Positions 23,495 to 30,289 of a DNA stretch of 32,020 bases are shown one piece after another. The number at the start of each line of letters is the position of its first letter. Within the stretch, counting starts at the first letter, position 1. The DNA comes from Pseudomonadota bacterium (GTDB lineage Bacteria > Myxococcota > Myxococcia > Myxococcales > Myxococcaceae): contig JAFAAN010000015.1 in assembly GCA_023426545.1 (NCBI GenBank), positions 1 to 32,020 on the forward strand. The letters run 5' to 3'. The notes beneath the pieces are model-generated. The model had not been told where the DNA came from and did not search any database. It saw only the letters and a list, made by a program, of their open reading frames with translations. The translations under genes were made by a program, and so were the position numbers.

Positions 23495-23609
23495 GCGCGC
23501 GGGCTCAGCTTGCGCAAGTCCGGGTCCACGGAGCGCACGCTGAACGCGTCCGCGCCGTCCAGTGCCGCGCGAACCTTCCTCGCCGGCGCTCATGAGAGTC
23601 GTTGCTCAT
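23490..23609 (-). pseudogene. Possible frameshifted small gene
   Basis: On the minus strand an ATG at 23609 has a textbook ribosome-binding site (GGAGGG, 5 bases before it) and begins MSNDSHERRRG. That frame then loses coding character and ends at 23505. The frame one base back continues as KVRAALDGADAFSVRSVDPD, then LRKLSPRAQ, stop at 23490, with nearly all third positions G or C. The switch falls around 23574-23580 (GGAAGG). A single-base error or mutation, or a -1 ribosomal slip, would join the parts into a protein of about 39 residues. The end overlaps the 3' end of CAP copy 1 by 5 bases. I recognise no family. Confidence 0.35.
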
Positions 23610-23664
23610 ACGGGCCCTCCGGGGCCGGCGCGCCCATGATGACAGACACTCGCAAGCCGGAGGG

Positions 23665-23693
23665 ATGACGGCCCACTCCTGGCAGCGGATAAT
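23665..23693 (+). promoter_or_regulatory. Candidate leaderless promoter of CAP copy 2
   Basis: ATGACG (23665-23670), 17 bases, GATAAT (23688-23693). The ATG of CAP copy 2 is at 23701, 7 bases after the -10 element, where transcription would be expected to begin. No ribosome-binding site precedes that ATG. Confidence 0.45.
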
Positions 23694-23700
23694 CCCTGCC

Positions 23701-24276
23701 ATGTCCCGCTCCACGCTCCGTCACCTCCTGCCGCTTGGCCTGCTCAACTCCTGTCTCCTCATCGGCTGTGGCTCCGACGCGCCCGACCCCGGCGATGACG
23801 ACACCGACCCAATCGTCATGACACAGTTCGACCGCGACATGCTCGACGCGCACAACGCCGCGCGCAGGAGCGTGACGCCCGCGGCCACGCCGCCGCTGGA
23901 GGACCTGACCTGGGACGCGAAGGCGACGCGCACGGCGAGGGCCTACGCCGCCAAGTGCCAGTTCTCGCACAACGCCCAACGCGGCAGCCTGGGAGAGAAC
24001 CTCGCCGCCGCCACGCCCGGCGCGCTGACGACGCAGGGCGTGGTGGACAGCTGGATGAGCGAGGCCGCGGACTACGACCACGCCAGCAACACCTGCGCGA
24101 GCGGCAAGATATGTGGCCACTACACCCAGGTGGTGTGGCGCAACACGCGGGCCCTGGGCTGCGCGGTGCAGGAGTGCACGCAGCACTCGCCCTTCGGCGA
24201 TCGGTTCCCCACGTGGACCCTCTGGGTGTGCAACTACGCGCCGCCGGGCAACTACGTGGGCCAGCGCCCCTACTGA
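23701..24276 (+). CDS. CAP/SCP-domain lipoprotein, copy 2
   Basis: A 191-residue tandem paralogue of the preceding gene. The lipoprotein signal ends in NSCLLIGC (Cys23), followed by a short acidic spacer (DAPDPGDDDTDP) in place of the basic one in copy 1. CAP residues are H51 (HNAAR), E99 (GENLAAATPG), H140 (CGHYTQVVW) and the end CNYAPPGNYVGQRPY. Four Cys match those of copy 1. ATG 23701 is chosen: it gives a clean signal and lies 7 bases after GATAAT. The ATG at 23665 has GGAGGG directly against it, too close. The 3' end overlaps the convergent hydrolase gene by 7 bases. Confidence 0.87.
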   Translation: MSRSTLRHLLPLGLLNSCLLIGCGSDAPDPGDDDTDPIVMTQFDRDMLDAHNAARRSVTPAATPPLEDLTWDAKATRTARAYAAKCQFSHNAQRGSLGENLAAATPGALTTQGVVDSWMSEAADYDHASNTCASGKICGHYTQVVWRNTRALGCAVQECTQHSPFGDRFPTWTLWVCNYAPPGNYVGQRPY

Positions 24277-25100
24277 CGCAGGTGCTGGTCGAGGAACGCC
24301 GTCACCTGCTGCCACGCGGCCGCGGCGGCCCCCTCGTCATAGTGCTCGCCCGACGGGTTGGCGAAGGCGTGGTCGGCCTCGAACTCCAGCAGGTAGTGCC
24401 GCACGCCCGCCTCATCCAAGCCCTGCCGGAACGCCTGGAGCGTCTCCGGGGGGATGGACGCGTCCCGGGTGCCGAAGACGCCCAGCAGCGGCGCCTGGAT
24501 GGCGGCGAGCGCCCGGGGGTCCGTCACCGGGTTGCCGTAATAGATGACCGACGCGTTCAGCTCCGGAATGGCCATGGCGGCGCGCAGCGACCAGCCGCCG
24601 CCGAAGCACCAGCCGATGCTGCCCGTGCGCGGCGCCTTCACCCGCGCGTCCTCCCGGAGGAACGCGTGCGCGGCCTGGAGCGTCTCCTGCGCGCGCGCCG
24701 GGTCCACGGCCTTCAGCAGCGCCAGCGCATCGTCCCGCGTGGTGGCCACCTTGCCGCCGTACAGGTCCACCGCGAGCGCGGCGTAGCCCTCCGCCGCGAG
24801 CCGGTCCGTCCAGTGCCGGATGTGGTCGTTGAGGCCCCACCACTCGTGGATGACGATGACGGCGGGCAGCGGCCCCTGGGCGCCCGCGGGCAGGCTCAGG
24901 TAGGCCTTCGTGCCGGCCACCTCCACCTCTTCGCCCGCGAGCGCCGGCGGCGCGTCCGCGCGCAGCGTGTGCAACGCCTTGAACTCCGCCTCGGAGACGG
25001 CCCCCGTGGGGGACGGCTCGCGGAGGACCTCCCTGGCGCGGCCGTGGACGCAAGCTCCCAGCAACAGCGCTCCCATCATCAGCAGCAGGCCCTGGCGCAT
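24270..25100 (-). CDS. Dienelactone hydrolase family lipoprotein
   Basis: A 276-residue alpha/beta hydrolase of the dienelactone hydrolase family. The catalytic triad is C165 (GWCFGGG), D213 (GTRDASIPP) and H244 (DHAFANP), with E86 in the HEWWG motif that activates the Cys. The signal MRQGLLLMMGALLLGAC has a lipobox at Cys17, so the enzyme is envelope-anchored; most relatives are cytoplasmic or soluble. The natural substrate is unknown. GGAGGT lies 9 bases before the ATG at 25100. It overlaps the convergent CAP gene by 7 bases at the stop codons. Confidence 0.9.
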   Translation of the reverse strand: MRQGLLLMMGALLLGACVHGRAREVLREPSPTGAVSEAEFKALHTLRADAPPALAGEEVEVAGTKAYLSLPAGAQGPLPAVIVIHEWWGLNDHIRHWTDRLAAEGYAALAVDLYGGKVATTRDDALALLKAVDPARAQETLQAAHAFLREDARVKAPRTGSIGWCFGGGWSLRAAMAIPELNASVIYYGNPVTDPRALAAIQAPLLGVFGTRDASIPPETLQAFRQGLDEAGVRHYLLEFEADHAFANPSGEHYDEGAAAAAWQQVTAFLDQHLRQ

Positions 25101-25200
25101 GGTGTGTCGACCTCCGTGGAATCGGCCCGTCCCCGCTGCGGGGACGCTGGCGGCTCCTGGACTACCCCGGGTCGCCACCCCGCCGCCAGAAACGCGAAGA

Positions 25201-25231
25201 GGGCTGGGAGGGACGCGTCCCCCACCAGCCC
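25201..25231 (-). terminator. Hairpin behind the FKBP gene
   Basis: Outer arms GGGCTGG/CCAGCCC and inner palindrome GGGACGCGTCCC, separated by short unpaired bases. On the minus strand it is followed by TCTTCGCGTTT, partly U-rich. It lies 29 bases past the FKBP stop. Confidence 0.55.
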
Positions 25232-25259
25232 CCTGGGCGTCCTGCTCCGACAGCGGTGA

Positions 25260-26033
25260 CTACTTCTTCTCCGCCGCGGAGGGCTTGCCCGCAGGCGCCG
25301 CGCCGCCCATGGACGGCATCTCCGGCGGCTTGACGATCTCGAGCAGCTCCACCTCGAACACCAGGGCCGCGCCGCCCGGGATGTTCGGCGGCGCGCCGCG
25401 GTCACCGTACGCGATGTCGGACGGGCACACGAGCTGGGCCTTGCCGCCCACCTTCATCTTCTGCACGCCCTCGGTCCAGCACTTGATGACGCCCTGGAGC
25501 GGGAACTGCGTGGGCTCGCCGCGCTTGTGCGAGCTGTCGAACTCGGTGCCGTCCGGCAGCGTGCCGCGGTAGTGCACCTTCACGATGTCGGACGCCTGCG
25601 GCGCCGCGCCCGTGCCGGCGGTCAGCTCCTTGTAGATGAGGCCGGACTCCGTCTTCTCGGCGCCCGCCTCCTTCGCGGCCGTCTCCAGGAACGCCTTCGC
25701 CTTCTCCTTCTCCAGCTCGGCCTTGCGGGTGCTGCGCGTGCGCGCCAGCTCCTGGAGCTTCGGTCCGTAGGTCTCCAGCTCCACCGCGGGCTTGTCGCCC
25801 TTCACCTGCGCGGTGATGCCGGCCTTGACGAACTCCAGCTCCTCCGGAGTCATGTCGAACACGCTCACGCTGCGGCCAATGGAAAGGCCCAGCGCGTACA
25901 GCGTCTTCTGGTCTTCGGTCTGCGGGTTGGCGCTCACACCGGGCGCCGTCGCCGCCGCCGTCGAATCCGCCTTGCCCTGCTGCTGGCAGCCTGCCAGCAC
26001 CAGCATTCCCGCGACCAGCCATGTCTTCCGCAT
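25260..26033 (-). CDS. FKBP-type peptidyl-prolyl isomerase, lipoprotein
   Basis: A 257-residue folding factor of the FkpA/Mip type. The signal MRKTWLVAGMLVLAGC gives Cys16. Residues 38-125 are the helical dimerisation region (ALGLSIGRSVSVFDMTPEEL, then LEKEKAKAFLETAAKEAGA), and 128-236 are the FKBP domain: VKVHYRGTLPDGTEFDSS, FPLQGVIKCWTEGVQKMKVG, AYGDRGAPPNIPGGAALVFE. The protein catalyses cis-trans proline isomerisation in the envelope. The C-terminal tail is Pro/Ala/Lys-rich. GAAGAGGGC precedes the ATG at 26033. It is monocistronic. Confidence 0.93.
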   Translation of the reverse strand: MRKTWLVAGMLVLAGCQQQGKADSTAAATAPGVSANPQTEDQKTLYALGLSIGRSVSVFDMTPEELEFVKAGITAQVKGDKPAVELETYGPKLQELARTRSTRKAELEKEKAKAFLETAAKEAGAEKTESGLIYKELTAGTGAAPQASDIVKVHYRGTLPDGTEFDSSHKRGEPTQFPLQGVIKCWTEGVQKMKVGGKAQLVCPSDIAYGDRGAPPNIPGGAALVFEVELLEIVKPPEMPSMGGAAPAGKPSAAEKK

Positions 26034-26210
26034 GTCGTTGCCCTCTTCCTTGCTTTCTGGAGCGGCAGTGAGACATCACCGCAGTCAGTTCCGGAGGGCC
26101 GACTTACTACAGAAATGGCCTGACAACCGTCCCAACGGAACAGAGCGGCCCGGCTCGTTCCTGGCCGACACCTCGCCCGGCTCGGGGGCAGCCACCCCCT
26201 CCCCGGCGGG

Positions 26211-26231
26211 AGGTGTGATTTTTCACCACCT
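26211..26231. promoter_or_regulatory. AT-centred imperfect inverted repeat
   Basis: AGGTG-TGA-TTTT-TCA-C-CACCT, with one bulged base, in the 222-base gap between FKBP and the DUF3445 stop. It could be a terminator for the DUF3445 gene or a regulatory site. I see no gene in that gap. Confidence 0.35.
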
Positions 26232-26255
26232 ATCTCAGGGGTTCCCCGCGGCGCC

Positions 26256-27179
26256 TCAGCCCTCGCCCGCCTCCAGGTAGCCGAGCAACGGCGCCAGCAC
26301 CGGCGTCAGCCGCTTGTAGGCCGCGGTGTCCTCGGGCACGGAGCGCAGCACGCCGGCGAGCCGGCGCCGGCGGCCGGGCGCCTCCACCTCGGTGGCGATG
26401 GGGGCCACATAGGTGTGGATGGTGAAGAGGATGGCGCGCGTGCGAGGCAGCCGGGTGAGCGTCTGCCGCTCCAGGCGGAGGAAGCAGCGCTCGCCCGCAT
26501 TGGCGGCGGTGATGCCCTCGAAGAGGTGCTGCCACTCCGGCCGCGTCTGCGGCTCCAGGTCCAGCCGCTCCGTGACGGAGATGGCCCAGTTGCAACGCGT
26601 CACCGGGCGTCCGGGCTTCAGCCCGTCCATGAGCTTCAGGGTGGAGGTGCCCAGCTTCGCGTTGAACTGGGGCACCGGCTCGTGGGTGGCCAGCAGCGAC
26701 AGCCCGAGCTTGTCGCCCAGGCACCAGCCGGAAGGGAAGCACAGCTGTCCCGCCACCAGCGGGAAGCCCTCACGCGTGCCATCCAGCAGCAGCAGGTCCT
26801 CCTGCACCTGCCGGCCGAACCAATCGAGCGGCGCCAGCGGCAGGCTCGCCGCGTCTCCTGGCGTGAACAGCGTCTGCGTTCCCAGCAGGTGGTTGCGCCA
26901 GCGCCAGCGCGCGCCGTCCACCTCCAGCGCGAAGTGCTCTGGTGATTGACGCGCCATGGCGGGGAGCAGCACCGTCAGCGTCTCCCACTGCAGCGGCTCC
27001 GTCCCGGGCTCCGCCTGGAAGCGCGCGGCGTGCCCCGCCGTCAGCAGCGACGTCTTCAATGCCAGCTCGTGAACATAGCGCAGTGCGTCTACCTCGATGA
27101 GTGTCTCTTCTGGCCGCAGCGCTCGCACGCCCAGCGACATGGAAAAGACATCCTGCTCGAAGGGGAAGTAAGGCAGCAC
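26256..27179 (-). CDS. DUF3445 protein, haem-dependent oxidative N-demethylase family
   Basis: A 307-residue protein of the DUF3445 (HDOD) family, in which characterised members bind haem and oxidatively demethylate amines. Recognisable family sequence includes QEDLLLLDGTREGFPLVAGQ, the LCFPSGWCLGDKLGLSLLAT segment, HEPVPQFN and WAISVTERLDL, and the C-terminal RAILFTIHTYVAPI. Expected to be cytoplasmic. The substrate is unknown. It starts with GTG at 27179, with GAGAGG about 8 bases upstream. It is divergent from the beta-helix gene. Confidence 0.85.
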   Translation of the reverse strand: MLPYFPFEQDVFSMSLGVRALRPEETLIEVDALRYVHELALKTSLLTAGHAARFQAEPGTEPLQWETLTVLLPAMARQSPEHFALEVDGARWRWRNHLLGTQTLFTPGDAASLPLAPLDWFGRQVQEDLLLLDGTREGFPLVAGQLCFPSGWCLGDKLGLSLLATHEPVPQFNAKLGTSTLKLMDGLKPGRPVTRCNWAISVTERLDLEPQTRPEWQHLFEGITAANAGERCFLRLERQTLTRLPRTRAILFTIHTYVAPIATEVEAPGRRRRLAGVLRSVPEDTAAYKRLTPVLAPLLGYLEAGEG

Positions 27180-27313
27180 CGCGTCGACCTCTCATGAAGG
27201 ATTGGAGCAATTTATCAGCCGCGCCGCAGAACGCATCGCGTCACGGCCGACGTGAGTGATTTCGGATGTCTCACCCTTGAGGTTGATCCACATCACGGGG
27301 AGGATTCGCCTGG

Positions 27314-27360
27314 TTCTGGCTGCGCCCTGGTTCCCCATGCTCGGGAGCCAGAAGGCGCAG
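27314..27360 (+). promoter_or_regulatory. Structured leader with crossing inverted repeats
   Basis: TTCTGGCT (27314-27321) pairs with AGCCAGAA (27346-27353). CTGCGCC (27320-27326) pairs with GGCGCAG (27354-27360). The order is A-B-A'-B', so the two stems cross or compete. It lies 22 bases before the ATG at 27382 and could act in the mRNA leader. No known riboswitch is recognised. Confidence 0.35.
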
Positions 27361-27381
27361 CGCTTCCACGGGAGATACCTG

Positions 27382-28923
27382 ATGCATCCTCTGCCGCTGT
27401 CGCGCGCGCCTCGTGCCGCGCTCCTGGCCCTCGTGGGTCTGCTCGCCCTTCCCGCCTGCTCGGATGACGACGACACCAGGCCGGACGCCGGCCAGCCGGA
27501 CTCCGGCACCCCTCCGGACTCGGGCACGGACGCGGGGTCGGACGCGGGCACGGGTGACGCCGGCTCGGAGGGTGACGGAGGCTCCGTCGCCTGGCCACAG
27601 GACTTCTCGTGCGAGGACAAGGAGCAGACCACGCTGAAGTTCGCCCCGGGCCAGGAGCAGGACCTCCAGGACGCGGTGAACGCCCTGGAGGACTGCACCA
27701 CCATCGAGCTGGGCGCGGGCACCTTCCACTTCGACAACGCCGTCACCGTCCGCGCCAACGGCATCACGCTGAAGGGCGCGGGCAAGGGCGCCCAGGGCGA
27801 GGCCACCGGCGGCGAGGCCAGCACCGTGCTGGACTTCTCCAACGCCGCGGCGAACACCAACGGCATCGACGTGGTGGGCAAGCTGTTCACGGTCAGCGAC
27901 CTGGCCGTCTGGAACGCGAAGAAGGACGGCCTGCGCATCGAGTCGTCCATCAACGTGTTCATCCAGCGCATCCGCACCGAGTGGGCCCAGGAGAATCAGC
28001 AGAGCAACGGCAAGTACGGCATCTACCCCGTGAAGTCGACGTTCGTCCTCGTCGAGGACTGTGAGGCGTACAACGCCGCCGACGCGGGCATCTACGTCGG
28101 CCAGACGCAGCACACCATCGTCCGGCGGAACGTGGCGAAGAAGAACGTGGCCGGCATCGAAATCGAGAACACGAAGTTCGCCCACGTCACCCACAACGTC
28201 GCCGTGGACAACACCGCGGGCCTGGTCGTGTTCGACCTGCCGGGCAACCCCATCCGCGGCACGGACATCTACGTCGCCGACAACATCATCACCGGGAACA
28301 ACCGCCCCAACTTCGCGTCCGTGGAGGCCAGCAGCAGCACCGTGTCCCAGGTCCCCGCCGGCACCGGCACCTTCGTCCTGGCCTCGCGCCGGGTGGAGTT
28401 CGAGCGCAACACCTGGGGCGACAACAACACGCTGGACATCGCCATCCTCAGCGGCCTGGCCATCGAGGCGGACCTGACCCAGTGGGCGCCCGGCTTCTTC
28501 AACTACGCCAGCCAGGACATCTTCATCCACGACAACACCTTCACCGGCGGCAGCGGCCAGCTGGTGGACAACGGCGCGCCGGACCCCGAGCGCCGCCCGC
28601 TGGGCGCGCTGGTGGGCGCGGTGTATGGCTACGGCGCCCAGGCGCACGGCGTGACGAGCGTGGAGCACGTGCTGTGGGACGGCATCGACCCGGCGCCGCG
28701 TGACGAGAGCCTGTCCAACCCCATCAACATCTGCTTCACGCGCAACACGCTGCCGGAGGGCTCGCAGGCGGCGCTGGTGGACTTCGACCTCCAGGCCGTC
28801 ACCGGCCACATCATGGCCGGCACCCCCAACCTGGCCGCCGCCTGGGCGGAGACGCGCCGCTATGCCCAGGACGCCGAGCCCTACAGCTGCTCGGGCTTCA
28901 CCCCGGCCCTGACCATCCGCTGA
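27382..28923 (+). CDS. Parallel beta-helix lipoprotein (TIGR03805-like)
   Basis: A 513-residue protein with a lipoprotein signal (MHPLPLSRAPRAALLALVG, lipobox ALPAC, Cys26), a spacer of Asp/Ala/Gly/Ser/Pro repeats to about residue 68 (PDAGQPDSGTPPDSG), then a right-handed beta-helix. Repeat turns include TVLDFSNAAANTNGIDVVGK, GIYVGQTQHTIVRRNVAKKN and VAGIEIENTKFAHVTHNVAV. The family TIGR03805 is reported to occur next to TIGR03806 proteins, and this gene is followed by such a protein after 22 bases. Beta-helix proteins often bind or cleave polysaccharide; no catalytic residues are assigned. GGGAG lies about 8 bases before the ATG at 27382. Surface or periplasmic location expected. Confidence 0.85.
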   Translation: MHPLPLSRAPRAALLALVGLLALPACSDDDDTRPDAGQPDSGTPPDSGTDAGSDAGTGDAGSEGDGGSVAWPQDFSCEDKEQTTLKFAPGQEQDLQDAVNALEDCTTIELGAGTFHFDNAVTVRANGITLKGAGKGAQGEATGGEASTVLDFSNAAANTNGIDVVGKLFTVSDLAVWNAKKDGLRIESSINVFIQRIRTEWAQENQQSNGKYGIYPVKSTFVLVEDCEAYNAADAGIYVGQTQHTIVRRNVAKKNVAGIEIENTKFAHVTHNVAVDNTAGLVVFDLPGNPIRGTDIYVADNIITGNNRPNFASVEASSSTVSQVPAGTGTFVLASRRVEFERNTWGDNNTLDIAILSGLAIEADLTQWAPGFFNYASQDIFIHDNTFTGGSGQLVDNGAPDPERRPLGALVGAVYGYGAQAHGVTSVEHVLWDGIDPAPRDESLSNPINICFTRNTLPEGSQAALVDFDLQAVTGHIMAGTPNLAAAWAETRRYAQDAEPYSCSGFTPALTIR

Positions 28924-28945
28924 GCAGCCGGTGAGGAACGGACGC

Positions 28946-30172
28946 ATGCACAGGCCGTTCATCCCGGGACTGGGGCTCGCCGCGGTGCTGTTGGCCGCGG
29001 CGCTGGCCGCCTGCTCGGGTGACGAGGACGGCGTGACACCGGACGCCGGCGTCATGGCCGACGCTGGCCTCCCACCGGAGGACAGCGGCACACCGGACGC
29101 GGGAGAGGGCGAGGACGCCGGAAGCAACGAGGACGCGGGGACGCCGGATGCCGGAGACTCGGGCACGGAGTTCCCGCCCCCCACGCTGTCGGGCTTCGGC
29201 CTCTTCACCGGGACGCCCGCGACGGGCGGGCTCCAACCGGTGGAGGGGAACCTCCCCTACGCGCTGACCACGCCGCTCTTCTCCGACTACTCGGTGAAGT
29301 CGCGCACGCTGTACATCCCCCCCGACGCGCAGGCCCGGTACGCGGCCCCCGAGGCCCTGGACCTGCCGGTGGGCACCATCATCACCAAGACGTTCGCCTT
29401 CCCCGCGGACCTCCGCGCCCCGGAGGAGAACGTGCGCGTCATCGAGACGCGCGTGCTGGTGCGCCGGCCCGGCGGCTGGGAGGCGTTCCCCTACTTCTGG
29501 AACGAGGCCCAGACGGAGGCCACGCTGGCCAACGGAGGCCGCGTCGTCCGCGACGTGCGCTTCATTGGCGAGGACGGCGTGGAGCGGCGACTGGACTACC
29601 TGGTGCCCAGCAAGAACCAGTGCCTGAAGTGTCACCACCTCCAGGACGCGAAGGGGGACCAGGTGCTGGTGCCCATCGGCGTGAAGGCCCGCTACCTCAA
29701 CCGGGACCACGACTACGGCGGCGAGCCCATCAACCAGCTCCAGCACCTGGCCAACCTGGGCAGGCTGACGGGGCTGCCTCCGGCCGACCAGCTGCCTCGC
29801 GCGCCGGACGCGTTCAGCGAGGCCGAGGCCAGCCTGGATAAGCGGGCCCGCACCTACCTGGACATCAACTGCGCGCACTGCCACAACCCGAAGGGGACGG
29901 CGGGCGACACCAGCCGGCTGTTCCTCAACTTCGACAACTCGGAGGAGTTCACGCTGGGCATCTGCAAGCGGCCGGGGTCCGCGGGCGGCGGCGTGGGCGG
30001 CGAGTTCGACATCGTCCCTGGTGACCACGCGGTGTCCATCCTCTGGTACCGCCTGCACACCGAAGAGTCGGGGAAGATGATGCCGGAGCTGGGCCGCGCC
30101 CTGCACCATGACCAGGGCTCGCAGCTCATCGCCGACTGGATTGACAACATGCCGCCGAAGGCCTGCAAGTAG
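28946..30172 (+). CDS. Di-haem c-type lipoprotein (SO2930/TIGR03806-like)
   Basis: A 408-residue lipoprotein (MHRPFIPGLGLAAVLLAAAL, Cys23) with a PDAG-type spacer to about residue 75 and two haem motifs, C226-L-K-C229-H230 and C309-A-H-C312-H313. Conserved context is LPYALTTPLFSDYSVKSR, KSRTLYIPP, ITKTFAFPAD, YFWNEAQTEA, YLDINCAHCHNPKG and LWYRLHTEESGKMMPELG, as in the SO2930 family. The partner beta-helix gene lies 22 bases upstream, the same two-gene arrangement described for these families. Function is unknown; a redox role in the envelope is inferred. The ATG at 28946 has GAGGA about 8 bases before it and is preferred over GTG 28931. Confidence 0.88.
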   Translation: MHRPFIPGLGLAAVLLAAALAACSGDEDGVTPDAGVMADAGLPPEDSGTPDAGEGEDAGSNEDAGTPDAGDSGTEFPPPTLSGFGLFTGTPATGGLQPVEGNLPYALTTPLFSDYSVKSRTLYIPPDAQARYAAPEALDLPVGTIITKTFAFPADLRAPEENVRVIETRVLVRRPGGWEAFPYFWNEAQTEATLANGGRVVRDVRFIGEDGVERRLDYLVPSKNQCLKCHHLQDAKGDQVLVPIGVKARYLNRDHDYGGEPINQLQHLANLGRLTGLPPADQLPRAPDAFSEAEASLDKRARTYLDINCAHCHNPKGTAGDTSRLFLNFDNSEEFTLGICKRPGSAGGGVGGEFDIVPGDHAVSILWYRLHTEESGKMMPELGRALHHDQGSQLIADWIDNMPPKACK

Positions 30173-30191
30173 GCCCGACGCGAGACGAGCG

Positions 30192-30230
30192 GCCCCTCCG
30201 TGCCTCGTGCGCGGAGGGGCTTCTCGTTTC
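30192..30230 (+). terminator. Intrinsic terminator after the beta-helix/di-haem operon
   Basis: GCCCCTCCG, an 11-base loop, CGGAGGGGC, then TTCTCGTTTC. A 9-bp GC-rich stem with a T-rich tail 19 bases behind the stop is the clearest intrinsic terminator of the window. Confidence 0.8.
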
Positions 30231-30252
30231 CGGACCGTGACGGCCGCGCCGC

Positions 30253-30280
30253 GTGACAGCGCGCGCCCGTGCCGCATAAT
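30253..30280 (+). promoter_or_regulatory. Candidate promoter of the ABC transporter operon, nearly leaderless
   Basis: GTGACA (30253-30258), 16 bases, CATAAT (30275-30280). The ATG at 30290 follows 9 bases later with no ribosome-binding site, so the transcript would start at or just before the start codon. Confidence 0.5.
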
Positions 30281-30289
30281 CCCGGGCGC

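Noticed and set aside
23665..23700. Upstream ATG for CAP copy 2
   Set aside because: GGAGGG is directly against the ATG, with no spacing, and the resulting N-terminus would spoil the lipoprotein signal.
27271..29208. 645-codon minus-strand open frame
   Set aside because: Shadow of the beta-helix gene; repeats such as PASGVP come from the antisense of the PDAG spacer.
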